Source: Misgurnus anguillicaudatus (taxonomy: Eukaryota; Chordata; Actinopteri; Cypriniformes; Cobitidae). From it: a stretch of DNA of 64,000 nucleotides. Numbering within the stretch: the stretch's first letter is position 1; each line of letters opens with the position of its first letter. The stretch lies in NCBI RefSeq assembly GCF_027580225.2, contig NC_073361.2, positions 23,082,001 to 23,146,000 on the forward strand, written 5' to 3'. Below, piece after piece: positions 47,101-56,338 of the stretch. The notes under the pieces are model-generated. The model saw only the letters and a program-made list of their open reading frames with translations, was not told where the DNA came from and did no database searches. The translations under genes and the position numbers were made by a program.

Positions 47101-50100
47101 CTGCATGCTTTGTAAATGCTTATGACTTACTCTGTACGTGGGACTGTTTTTCTCAGCCAGCCGATGTCAGACTGAGCTATAAACTTGAGGGTCTGCATGA
47201 CATTCCCAAAATAATCAGTCTCATTGAATGACAACTGTGCAAAACCGAGAAGAAAAATGATTAAGTTGCTATGATGTCTGCCATTCCAAGTTACAAACAA
47301 AAACATCAGCTAAAAAAACAACAATTAAAAAACATACTCGTTTGATGTCCTCATTAATATAAGTGTCATTCAGGATAAACTCCGGGTAACCCACTTTTGC
47401 CAAGACTGCATGTGCCTAATATGAGAAATAACAGTGATGCTTGATATAAAAGGCGAGAAACACATAATCATCAGCTCATCTTATGTGTTTTCACACCTTA
47501 AACACACCTTCTCTGTTGCTTTTTTCTTTGTTTCTTCATCCATCCAGTCATTTTCCTTTTCCAGCATGTCGATAAATGCCCACCGGATACCATCAATCAA
47601 TTCCACCATCTTTATAAAGATTGACATATATTCATCAAACAAACATTCAGCTTTATTTACAGTCTTTTTATAGTGTTCATGGTTTTATAGTTTTTGTGAT
47701 TAGTACCACTAGAGGGAGACAAAACACCTAAAATCAATAGTTGAGTGAGTGAATGAATGAATGACCTAATGGGCAACTTGAAATTCATAAATAATATAAA
47801 TAAGTCCCATCATGAGTTTTTTATCCTCCTGAAAATGCTTATCGACAAACAGTCTACCAGTGGCATAGATGAGTGTGTTTTCAATATAATTCACACATTT
47901 GTCCCATCGAGGGGTCAAAGAAGTAGTTCCTGTGGTCACCCGAGAAAGGAGATATATTTATTTTATCCCAATAGTACTCCAGTAAATTAAAATATTATTA
48001 TTTTTTATTTAAAGTTTGCAGGGGAGATCAACCAACCCGAGCAAAGTCCAGGTATCTGTAAAGAAAGCGTCGGCTAAGCGTGGTGATTCTGGACAAAACT
48101 GATCTCCATATAACATAATTGGCAACTGTCCTGAGGCAAGAAAAAAAACATATGGAGGAAAGGTTGAGTAGACAGAAAGTACAGTGGGTACCTAAATGAA
48201 TTATAGAGTACATTTGAGCGTGTTATTGAACAGAGCGGGTAGTTAAATACATTTATGGTTTACACACCACAGAGACGCACTGTCTATTGACAATGTCCAG
48301 ACAAACAGTAGCAGAGCCTCAGGGCTCTAATGGAGGTTATAATAAGGTTGATCCGTGTGTGGATACCTGGTCTCAGTGGCATTGATGAGTTTGAAGAGGT
48401 CTTTAAAGTACTGTGGGGCACGTACGATCACCTGCTCCGAAGAGCTGATTTTATGGTCTGGGTAAAGCTCGGTGTCAATCACAGCTCTGACAAAACCCAG
48501 CCAGTTAAACTGCAGACAGAGAAAGATCATGCATGTTGGAGAGATGACTTACAAACCTATTGATTGATGTATTACTAATATAAATATAATTATATATCAC
48601 GTTATTAATAATGATAATTACCTCTGGAACAGTGCGCTGCAGTTTAGACAAACTGTACTTGTTGTACATGTTTTCACTGGTGCGGTTTTCGTATGGGATC
48701 ACTATCTACACACACACATAAGATCACACACTTTATTAATACATACTGTACATGGGGTATACTAACAGCAATGTTGTCCTCCTCATGATTTGGAGGAATT
48801 ATGGAGGGTTGTTTTAAAAGTTACATGTGCAAGTTTTATCTCAAAATCAAGCACTGGTTTCATCTGAGCCTCTGCGGCTTGTACATTGGCTCCCAGCATT
48901 ACAGAAACATCAACCATGAGCCTCAGAAGAGCCTCTCGATACTGCAAAGAGATACACAGAGAGAGATATATACTGTAAAAGTGATATGTGATAGTACAGT
49001 ATGTTATAATAATGTACAGGTTACTGTACCATTTGAGCTTCGGTTGTGTTGGTGATGTAATCCTCTCTGGATGACAGGGATAAAGAAGCTTGATCCAGCT
49101 ACAACAAAAGGAATAGGAAATATTTTGGCAAAAAATTTCCCTCGAATATTTAAACATCAAATATCAAAGTGTGATACATTGTCACTGGTCAAACTAACAA
49201 GACTTAATGGTTGTGTTTTAAAACCTAGTGCCAGTGTTATATTTTGCTACTGTCTACATAAACAGCATCATCATAACCATAACTGAATATAATAAAAGCT
49301 GTCACTGGGGCAGTACTTTTTCAAAATGTACATCTTTGTACTTTGCATATTTACCAAGGAAGATTTGGGTCAAGCTAAAATAAAAAAAAATATAAAGATC
49401 TTGAGATTAAAGTCATTATAATGCGAGATTTAACGAATAGATTTTTGAGAAAAAGTCAAAATAAATAAAATATTGAGAATATAGTCAATATATGATGAGA
49501 ATAAAGCACATTTTGGGCTTTTCGTTATATATTGACTTTATTCTCGAAATTTTAAGACTTTATCCTCATTATATATTTGCTATATTCTCGAAAATTTTAG
49601 GACTTTATTTTCGTTATATATTTTTATTCTCAAAATTTCGTGACTTTATTCTCGTTATATATTGACCTTATTCTCAAAATTTTACAACTTTATTCTCGTT
49701 ATATATTGGCTTTATTCTCAGCATATATAATTTTCGAGAATATAGCAATATATAATGAGAATAAAATCTTAAAATTTTGAGAATAAGAAGTACATATATA
49801 TACTCCTTATTCTCAAAATTTTATGACTTTATTGTCATTATATATTAACTTTATTCTCGTTATATATTGACTTTATAATCAAAATTTGACGAATATACTC
49901 TCGTTATATATTTACTTTTTCTCGAAATTTTACGCCTTTTTCTCGATATATATTGACTTTATTTTCAGAATTTTGCGACTTTGCTCGTTATATATTGACG
50001 ATATATACATATATATATTTTTTTTATTCTTGATATATATATATATATTTTTTTCTCGAAATTTTATGACTTTATGCTCGTTATATATTGACTCAGAATG

Positions 50101-53100
50101 TTGCGACTTATATATATATAGAGAATAAATTATATTGTCTTTATTTCTCAAAATTTAATGACTTTATTCTTATTATATATTCACTTTATTCTCAAAATTT
50201 AACGATTTATTCTCGTTATATATTGACTTTATTCTCGACTTCAATTTCTATATATATATATTCTCTTTTTTTCTCAACATTTTATGACTTTATTCTTGTT
50301 ATATATTCACTTTATTCTCAAAATTTTATGACTTTATTCTTGAAATTGTATGACTTTATTCTCGTTATATATTGACTTTATTCTCAAAATTTTACGACTT
50401 TATTGTGAATATATATATTCTCTTTTTTCTTGAAATTTTATGACTTTATTTGCGTTATATATTGGCTTTATTCTCGAAATTGTATTTAGTTAGCCTTTTT
50501 TCTCGAAAAACTACTACTTAAATCTTGCATTCTAATGACTTGAATCTTGAGATGGGTTTATTTTTTATTTTAGCTTGGCCCTAATCCTCCATGGTACATA
50601 TTAGTACATTAAAAATGAGTTTTGGTACCAATTGTATACACATCTGTACCCAAATGGTACATATTAGGACCTTTTTAAAGGGTTCTACCGCAGTACCTTA
50701 TTTCCCAGGAGTGTGTAATATTATATTGTCATAGTCTCCACATTGAACTGGAAAAAAACTTTTCCTTTGATGATGTGTTGATCTCAGCTTGATGATGTAT
50801 TGGTTTGAGTTCTTATCATCAGGAGAAACAAAAAGGCGAATGAGGACGGATTTGCTGTGTTGGCTCCGTATCTGAGCTAGCGTCTCGAGTAGATTAAACT
50901 GAGACTCCACCCACTTCGAAGAAGAACCCAATGCGTCTCCAAGAACCGGCCAACGAAATTCCTTCTGCTTTAGATTCTTCAGTAGAGGTCTTGAATCTTC
51001 AATCTCAAGGGCAGCTAAAAGAGGAGATGGAGTGGAAATAATGCTTTTGCTCAATTAAGAAAATTATGACGATGAAAGTATACAAACTTGATAAAATCTC
51101 TTCTTCAGTTCTTACATTCATTCATGCATGATGTATAGAGGACTTTGGCCTTCTTCACCGCATCAATGTCTTTAGCTCCAATTGGTTCCTCTAATAACTC
51201 TATATACAAAATAAGATTCCAAATATATTAACTTTAGATTGGTATTTTATTATTTTAATTTTTTCAGATTGATAAATAAATCAGTGCACCTTTAAGCTTA
51301 AGGTCTACATTCTGTCGGAGCCATGGATAAATCCCATGGCTGGAAGTATCCTCTGGAATCGGGTGTTCCCTGAGCCACCCTCCACATGCGTACTGGTAGA
51401 AGTCATCGCATGGCTCTACAGATTGATCCATCTTACTAAGAATAGATCCGGCTAAAGTGGACACATGGGCCAACAGAGTCACAGCATTACCATAATGACA
51501 AACTTGTAAACAGTAAGCCACATTTTCAGGAATGCTAGAAGTGTACCTGCTTCGATACAATGTGGCGTAAGGCAGAATTCTTCACTGCTTGATTTGTGTG
51601 ACACTACAAGAGAAGAGGAAAATATATTTGTCACGCAGCCCAACAAGTGAACTCAAGCTGCCCTGATGTGACCACCAAACACAGCGTAGGATCAAACACA
51701 TAAACACCAACTCTGTTCATGTTGTGCTCAGCCTTCAGCTGTCTATGGCCTGAATATGACTAAAAAAAGAGCATGCTTTATACTACACACATTCAAAACA
51801 AACCACATTCCTGGAAAAAAGGCAGAGGATTGTTACTTTCACAGTTATGCATTGCATTATTATGTCACTACACTCCTTTACATAAATAAAGGTAAAAATA
51901 AAGGTTTTAAAATGGGTCTTCACAGTAATGCAACCATTTTAGTTAAATTCGTTTTTAAACTTTTAACTTAAAGAGTTCTGCGGATGTTAAAGAACCTTAT
52001 AGAAACCTTTATTTTTAAAAGTAGACCAAAAAGTAACAAATCATATCACACTTATTTTTGTTACACAATATTTTTGAAAGCCAAACAGAGTAAGCTCTCC
52101 GTGCACGTGTCAGTAAAGCTGTGTGAATCAGGAATCAACCCAAACTGCGTGTGTCTTTGTTGTGAAATCGGACAAGCATTGCTTTTAAAGGCCTGTGTTT
52201 ATGGTTCAGTCCACAACTGGACAGCAGATGACCACAGCAGGATCCAGCACCCGGCCCGACGAGCATCAATATCCCCAGAACCAGCAGACACGGCTTCATA
52301 TGAGTGTGTGTGAGTGAAATACGTACAGACACAATTGAGTATAATTACACTCTAGTCTAACCACTAATATGCAGGCAGCCCTGACACAAAACAATAAGAA
52401 AGACATCATTTACTTGTCTCAAACGTACACCACCCAGGAAACACTCCTTTTTCCCGAAATACATTTATGCAGGCAGGTTACCCACATATAAACCAAAAGC
52501 CTGTTTACCTCATGTTAACATTTTAGATTTATGCATTAGGAGGGTGCTTTTATTTATAATGCCTTCAAGCTATGCATTTTAGCAGTATTTGCGATCCTGA
52601 GATCAAACCCATGAGTTTGCATCTCAAACACAATGCTCTATAGGATGTCATAATACTACAGTACACTGTTAGACTTTTTATTTTATACATGCGGTAACTC
52701 ACTGCCAACGTGTTGCCAGTGAGTTACTGTAACTGCCCCATTAAAGTACCATAACTGTACATATTTTTACAGTATGATGCCTTTACCGCAGTTCCATTTT
52801 ACAAAAAATTCACATTTTGAAATTTGCTTTACTGCTAAAAGCATAACAAATAAAATGTATTTCATTTCATAAATATATTTTATTTTTCCATTTTATATGC
52901 TTTTATAAACACTATTTTATTCAACTACACTAGCACTACTGCGGTTGTTTTACAGCAGGCTACCGCAAATTCAAAACATACAGTAAATCACTGTAAATTA
53001 AAGGTTAATACCAATAATGCAATGCATATTACAGTAATGAACTGGAAAAGAAAATTATGGTATTTTACTGGGCATTTTGTGGTAAGTAACTGTAGAAATT

Positions 53101-54647
53101 CAGTTAAGTCTAACAGTGTATGTCATCAGATAAAATAAAGATAAAATGAAAGAAAAAGTTGGCCCGCAAAAAGTTATTGTATACTGTAAAATCAATCAAC
53201 TAGGATTTACAAGTCATTTCAAGAGATGAGTTGCTGTAACTGTTTGAATTAAATTGAACTTCCTTTAGTTATATTAACTTTATTTTACAAGTTACAGCAA
53301 CTCATCACTAGTCAATAAAGTTAAAAAGTTATTTCGGTCCATAACATTAACCTGGCAAAAGGGACTACGAATAAAATTAGCCAATACCAGCTAAATCTGT
53401 CGCTTTTGACATAGAACAAAGACAAAAGAATTAAATAAATAAAATTACTTGTAAATCCAAGTTGGCAAAACAAAAAAAGTTAAATGCAAAAATATTTTTT
53501 ACAGTGGTCAGAAATAAAGGTACACTGTAAAAAAATCCGTATAAATTATTGCAGCTGGGTTGCCGGTAAATTACCGTAGATTTAAATTTATGTTATTTAC
53601 TGGCAAAAGTTTTTTCAAAGTTGAATACATTTTAAATATTAACAAGTCTTTATCTTTACAGAATAAAACTATACAATAACAGCCTCATGCAAAGCATTCT
53701 GGGAACCAAAAATCATCATCAAACTTTTTCTTTTTTTTTGCTTCAGATTTTGTTTCCCAGAACGTTTTGCTTGATGCTGTTTTTCTAGTTTTATTCTGTA
53801 AAGACAAAGACTTGTAAATGTTCATTTAACTTTGAACAAAATGTTGCCAGTAAATAACATAAATTTAAATCTACGGTAAGTACGGTAAGCAGCTGCAAAT
53901 TTCTACAGAATTTTTTTACAGTGTAGAAAAGCTTTCACTGGGGCGGTACCCTTTATAAAAGCTCCCACTAGCATTTAAGGTACCAATATGTATTTTTGAA
54001 GTATCAATATGTACCTTTGAGGTACTAAAATAGGGTACAAATATGCAGATACGCCTTCAAATACGCCTTCAAACCTTTAATTGTAGTAATTCAACATCCC
54101 CCAGTCAGTATATGCTTTAAAATTGCAATGTGCATACTTTTCAGAAACGCTCCTTTTTTGAAAGAAAGCCAAAAAGTTTAAGAATGAGGTGGGTGTGAGC
54201 AACCGTTAACCGAATTGTCATTCTCGGGTTGAACTATTTTCTTTTCACACAATCTTTTCTAAACTTACACACACATTCCCAAATCATCACACAAACCCAC
54301 AGCCCTCATACCTCCAAACTTTAAAGGCACATATATGTTTCCTAACCAGGGCTCTTACTTGGAGCGGCTCTGTGCTAATTACAGCCTTGGAAGACATGCA
54401 CTGTAACACTATACACTCCTTAAAATAATCTCACACACAAACACACTTCTCAACACAGATTACATCCATCTTAGATCTATCTATAAGCAAGATTATAGAT
54501 TAATAAACAGTGTGTTGTTTACTCACGTGTAATGACTGCTATTAGCAATGCCAGACAGATGCACACACACACTGCCAGGATGGCTTTCAGTGCATTTGGT
54601 CCCGCGCTGGGTTTGGTTCCTCCACTCCCCAGCCTCTCCATGTCCAT
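44053..54647 (-). CDS. phex: phex, phosphate-regulating neutral endopeptidase (whole gene, 22 coding exons)
   Basis: A type II membrane zinc endopeptidase of family M13 (neprilysin/ECE), expected on osteoblasts, osteocytes and odontoblasts. Human loss causes X-linked hypophosphataemia with raised FGF23. The 22 exons join to 2235 nt, or 744 residues plus TAA; human PHEX has 749. Layout: short cytosolic tail, membrane anchor at about 22-40, then the ectodomain. NAFY is at 533-536, the zinc motif HELTH at 575-579 (His575, His579 ligands, Glu576 catalytic), GENIAD at 636-641 (Glu637 third ligand), and the C-terminus is CRVW (human CRLW). Exon lengths mostly equal those I recall for human PHEX. 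The start at 54647 has A at -3 and G at +4. All frames are open and all catalytic residues present. Odd: three splice dinucleotides are non-canonical (exon 5 donor CT, exon 11 acceptor GG, exon 11 donor AT), so this copy may be mis-spliced, or the assembly may be wrong there. Same strand and order relative to ptchd1 as in human. Confidence 0.93.
44242..44318 (-). CDS. phex: phex coding exon 21
   Basis: 77 nt. Encodes [18 protein letters not shown] and AHSPPKYR, including the conserved M13 CxxxRPE and HSP segments. Acceptor TTCTAG|GTT, donor ATAG|GTACAA. Confidence 0.95.
44575..44694 (-). mobile_element. tRNA-derived SINE, copy 3, in phex intron 20
   Basis: Read on the plus strand: tail first (TTACATTTATGCATTTGGCA, GCTTTTATCCAAAGC), then the head in reverse (GTCAAACCCATTTGCACTGC, GCTCTACCAAC). 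Same family as 18524. Confidence 0.85.
44793..44897 (-). CDS. phex: phex coding exon 20
   Basis: 105 nt, phase 0 to 0. Encodes [35 protein letters not shown]. Acceptor TTTACAG|GCC, donor CAC|GTTAGT. Confidence 0.95.
45006..45071 (-). CDS. phex: phex coding exon 19 (GENIAD zinc ligand)
   Basis: 66 nt, phase 0 to 0. Encodes [20 protein letters not shown] then FR. Glu637 in GENIAD is the third zinc ligand and Asp641 the conserved catalytic-site aspartate. Acceptor CTCAAG|GTC, donor AGG|GTATAA. Confidence 0.95.
45184..45314 (-). CDS. phex: phex coding exon 18
   Basis: 131 nt. Encodes [42 protein letters not shown]. Acceptor CATCTAG|GC, donor AAT|GTACAG. Confidence 0.95.
45396..45463 (-). CDS. 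phex: phex coding exon 17 (HELTH zinc site)
   Basis: 68 nt. Encodes [25 protein letters not shown] is at residues 575-579 and is the HExxH zinc and catalytic motif; human has HEFTH. Acceptor ATTACAG|ATC, donor AATG|GTAAGA. Confidence 0.96.
45580..46265. mobile_element. CACTGTAA-ended element with triplicated left arm
   Basis: The tips CACTGTAAAAAT and ATTTTTTTACAGTG are inverted. The segment TTCCGGCAGCTG recurs three times (about 45612, 45735, 45842), so the left arm has been amplified. The middle (AGCATTCTGGGAACCAGAA-like) matches the copies at 53523 and 59392. Confidence 0.75.
46312..46510. mobile_element. CACTGTAA-ended element, partial copy
   Basis: CACTGTAAAAAAATTCTGTA, then GTGGGTTGCCGGTAACTTAC and AGCATTCTGGGAACCAGAAA. 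The right half is absent. Confidence 0.7.
46723..46777 (-). CDS. phex: phex coding exon 16
   Basis: 55 nt. Encodes [17 protein letters not shown], the conserved M13 FPAGxLQxPFF segment. Acceptor CCCAG|GATT, donor CTCG|GTAAGA. Confidence 0.94.
46983..47041 (-). CDS. phex: phex coding exon 15 (NAFY substrate-binding motif)
   Basis: 59 nt. Encodes [19 protein letters not shown]. The NAFY motif at residues 533-536 corresponds to the NAxY substrate-backbone-binding motif of M13 peptidases. Acceptor TCTAAG|G, donor ATTC|GTGAGT. Confidence 0.94.
47131..47234 (-). CDS. phex: phex coding exon 14
   Basis: 104 nt. Encodes [33 protein letters not shown]. Acceptor GCACAG|TTG, donor ACAGA|GTAAGT (ideal). 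Confidence 0.93.
47338..47415 (-). CDS. phex: phex coding exon 13
   Basis: 78 nt, phase 0 to 0. Encodes [20 protein letters not shown] then NEDIKR, matching the mammalian [11 protein letters not shown]. Acceptor ATATTAG|GCA, donor CGA|GTATGT. Confidence 0.93.
47508..47609 (-). CDS. phex: phex coding exon 12
   Basis: 102 nt, phase 0 to 0. Encodes [34 protein letters not shown]. The acceptor TATAAAG|ATG is canonical but poor in pyrimidines; donor AAG|GTGTGT. Confidence 0.92.
47811..47939 (-). CDS. phex: phex coding exon 11, both splice dinucleotides altered
   Basis: 129 nt, phase 0 on both sides, the length I recall for human exon 11. Encodes [20 protein letters not shown] and [15 protein letters not shown]; all codons are open. 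The acceptor reads TTTCTCGG|GTGACC, with GG at 47940-47941 instead of AG. The donor reads CTCATG|ATGGGA, with AT at 47809-47810 instead of GT. Exons 10 and 12 have good sites. If neither site works, skipping joins exon 10 to 12 in frame and removes 43 residues (387-429). It is not AT-AC: the donor does not match the U12 consensus. Confidence 0.85.
48037..48130 (-). CDS. phex: phex coding exon 10
   Basis: 94 nt. Encodes [20 protein letters not shown] then [11 protein letters not shown]. Acceptor CCTCAG|GAC, donor CGG|GTTGGT. A second GT lies four bases further on (GTTG|GTTGAT); with a cryptic acceptor in exon 11 it would restore frame. Confidence 0.92.
48367..48509 (-). CDS. phex: phex coding exon 9
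   Basis: 143 nt. Encodes [34 protein letters not shown] and NATETR (last codon split). Acceptor CTGCAG|TTT, donor CCAG|GTATCC. Confidence 0.93.
48622..48705 (-). CDS. phex: phex coding exon 8
   Basis: 84 nt, phase 0 to 0. Encodes [20 protein letters not shown] and [12 protein letters not shown] is a conserved M13 sequon segment. Acceptor TGTGTAG|ATA, donor GAG|GTAATT. Confidence 0.93.
48825..48941 (-). CDS. phex: phex coding exon 7
   Basis: 117 nt, 39 codons, phase 0 to 0. Encodes [20 protein letters not shown] through LDFEIKLAH. Acceptor TTTGCAG|TAT, donor CAT|GTAACT. Confidence 0.93.
49030..49098 (-). CDS. phex: phex coding exon 6
   Basis: 69 nt, phase 0 to 0. Encodes [20 protein letters not shown] then AQM. 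Acceptor TTGTAG|CTG, donor ATG|GTACAG. Confidence 0.92.
49099..50787 (-). other. phex: phex intron 5 with AT-rich minisatellite
   Basis: A 1.7-kb intron with a non-canonical 5' end (CT) and acceptor TTGTAG. Most of it is an imperfect tandem array based on TTATTCTCGTTATATATTGA. Confidence 0.85.
49370..50560. repeat. AT-rich minisatellite in phex intron 5
   Basis: Degenerate units of about 45-55 bp (ATTCTCAAAATTTTACGACT, TTATTCTCGTTATATATTGA), mostly in one orientation but inverted near 49440-49510 and 49730-49790, so it can form long hairpins. TATATA runs interrupt it. Confidence 0.88.
50788..51014 (-). CDS. phex: phex coding exon 5, donor site altered (CT instead of GT)
   Basis: 227 nt, the length I recall for human exon 5. 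Encodes [44 protein letters not shown]. The acceptor CTTTTAG|CTG is good. The donor reads AAG|CTGAGA: it fits the consensus AAG|GTGAGA except for C in place of G at +1 (position 50787, plus-strand g). Exon 6 resumes in phase exactly after this point, so the boundary is secure. Skipping this exon would shift the frame. The nearest downstream GT is a weak, out-of-frame site. Confidence 0.88.
51116..51199 (-). CDS. phex: phex coding exon 4
   Basis: 84 nt. Encodes [19 protein letters not shown] and YTSCMNE, the conserved M13 cysteine segment. Acceptor TATATAG|AG, donor GAAT|GTAAGA. Confidence 0.92.
51290..51451 (-). CDS. phex: phex coding exon 3
   Basis: 162 nt. Encodes ILSKMDQ through [14 protein letters not shown] (the M13 N-terminal signature) to [13 protein letters not shown]. 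Acceptor ACTTTAG|CC, donor AAAG|GTGCAC. Confidence 0.93.
51547..51603 (-). CDS. phex: phex coding exon 2
   Basis: 57 nt, phase 1 to 1. Encodes the juxtamembrane stalk with [12 protein letters not shown], the first two ectodomain cysteines. Acceptor TTGTAG|TGT, donor GCAG|GTACAC. It is about four codons shorter than the human exon as I recall it. Confidence 0.87.
52517..52645 (-). mobile_element. Degenerate SINE, copy 4, in phex intron 1
   Basis: ACATTTTAGATTTATGCATT, then GATCAAACCCATGAGTTTGC and CAATGCTCT: the tail-then-head order of an inverted copy of the 18524 family. Confidence 0.6.
53523..53923. mobile_element. CACTGTAA-ended element with TA duplication, in phex intron 1
   Basis: CACTGTAAAAAAATCCGTAT ... 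GAATTTTTTTACAGTG, flanked by TA on both sides. The arms carry GCAGCTGGGTTGCCGGTAA and AGTAAATAACATAAATTTAA. TA flanks suggest Tc1/mariner-type mobilisation. No transposase. Confidence 0.85.
54527..54647 (-). CDS. phex: phex coding exon 1
   Basis: Residues 1-40 plus one base. The cytosolic tail ([10 protein letters not shown]...) leads into the cysteine-rich membrane anchor ([18 protein letters not shown]). The donor is ACAC|GTGAGT. A second in-frame ATG lies two codons in. Confidence 0.88.
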
Positions 54648-54958
54648 ACTGTCACCAAGTTGAGTTTGTTCTCTCTTACGACGCCTCTCTCAACCCCTCT
54701 CACACTCTGCCTTGCTGAGCGTGCCCTGTTTCACCCCACAACCTGTCCTGATCCCTGATCAGTGGCCGGTCTGCAGTCCTGTGGATTGTTGAGGGACCCT
54801 GAAGAGATGAAATGACCTCACAGACCTCAGGTCAGGGGCAGAGGCACAGTGTGGAGATCAACAACTAAAGTCAGGGAGAACAAGAGTCATGCTCGACTTG
54901 CCAAAGAAGTCCCAGATGAAGAGGATGGAAAAGAGGAGAATAGGAAATGAGGGAGGGT

Positions 54959-54997
<39 letters not shown>

Positions 54998-55000
54998 CCT
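54648..55000 (-). promoter_or_regulatory. phex 5' flank
   Basis: The region directly upstream of the phex ATG should hold the 5' UTR and promoter. No TATA box or known element identified. It ends at a (GA)n run (54961-54992). Confidence 0.3.
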
Positions 55001-56278
55001 TACAAGGGCCAAATTATACAGGATCCTTCAGGAAGGGTGAAAGTAAGTTTGTCTACTGAGACTCAGTCTGTGTTTATTCTGCAGGTGTGTATTTTTTAAG
55101 TTCCAGTATCTGCCCACTCGGCACTAAGTTTGAGATGATCTATCCTCCCTATGGTTAAATGTGGACACTTCTCTCTTTATTATAAATATGGAACTCTGCA
55201 TGTGTGACTGTGCTTGGAACAAAAACTAATGCAAACACAAAGTTTCCTACATGAATAGGCCTCATGAATGGTTTTTCGGAAATCTGCTCAATGACTAACA
55301 CATCTATATTCATTTAGTATGACTTTAGGTGAGTGAAATTTGTTCAGAAAATCTGACATTAATTGCTGGTTTAAAATAACATGGGGTTAAATATTAAATA
55401 ATATAATTGGATATTTAATCAGCTTTATGTGTGCTTTTAGTATGCTCATGATTTTATGTATTTTTTTGTCAAATTTTTATATTAATACCATGGTTTAAGA
55501 TTTATACTATGGTGATAGTTGAACTGTGGTAGTCCTTGAAGTGCCATGAAAATACCAAAAGTATTTCCATTTGATACCATTGTGCTGACTTCATTGTGAG
55601 GGTAACACTTCATTTACAGTGTTTTTGTTACACACGTTAAATGCAATTAATATTACATTAACAGTAAAATATGCATAGTTACACGCAACCAACCCCAACC
55701 CTTTAGTAAGTACACTTTAAAAAAAGATTTGTTGGTTTAACTTAAATTTTAGTTTAAAATTTAGCACAAAAGTGCTCTCCTAAAAGTTGAGTTAATTCAA
55801 CTTAAAATTATTAGTTGACTCAACATTTTTATGAAGATAACTAATTTTTTTTTTTATGAACTCAAGCATGATCAGCATAAACATTTAAGTCCATTGGGGT
55901 CAATGTTACCTTTTCTTTAGTTAAAAATGGTTCCCTTCATCTCAGTGGAATAAGATTTTGTGACTTTTCTTGACTATCTATCAATATTTATATAAAAATT
56001 AGCTGTTACTCAATATGTGTTCTTCAGCGATCTTGTGTGCTCGCTCTACGTCATCATTAACAGTCGAAGTTCAATTCCAATTCTCAAGAAAGCAATTACA
56101 GAGAACGCATGAAAATACCCGGATGTGTTCTTGATATCATGGATGCATCGAGTGCAGACTTGCACGCTAAAATCTGGGGAGGTCAGGTGTCCAACAGGAA
56201 GATTGCACACATCTCAATTCTCACAATTCTCGTGACCTTCTGAGTTTGTTCTTCCAAGGTCGCCTGGCAAGACCATCC

Positions 56279-56338
56279 TCGAAAACGCCGAAAGTCTCCA
56301 CGAAAATGCCGAAAGTCTCCACGAAAATGCCGAAAGTC
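56279..56338 (+). repeat. Three tandem 21-bp units
   Basis: CGAAAATGCCGAAAGTCTCCA repeated almost exactly about 2.9 times. Read on the minus strand it would give FRHFRGD repeats, but there is no sign that it is coding. Confidence 0.85.

Larger units (their letters stand above)
51604..54526 (-). other. phex: phex intron 1
   Basis: A 2.9-kb intron from GTGAGT to TTGTAG. It contains a CACTGTAA-ended element with TA target duplication (53523-53923), a degenerate SINE (52517-52645) and a GTAACT/AGTTAC-rich stretch at about 52660-53120. No exon candidates seen. Confidence 0.85.

Noticed and set aside
47809..47941. phex exon 11 as part of a U12 (AT-AC) intron
   Set aside because: The donor ATGGGA lacks the ATATCCTT consensus and the following acceptor is an ordinary AG.
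49886..50375. Tyr/Ile/Phe-rich open frames
   Set aside because: They are products of the TATATA/TTATTCTCG minisatellite in phex intron 5.
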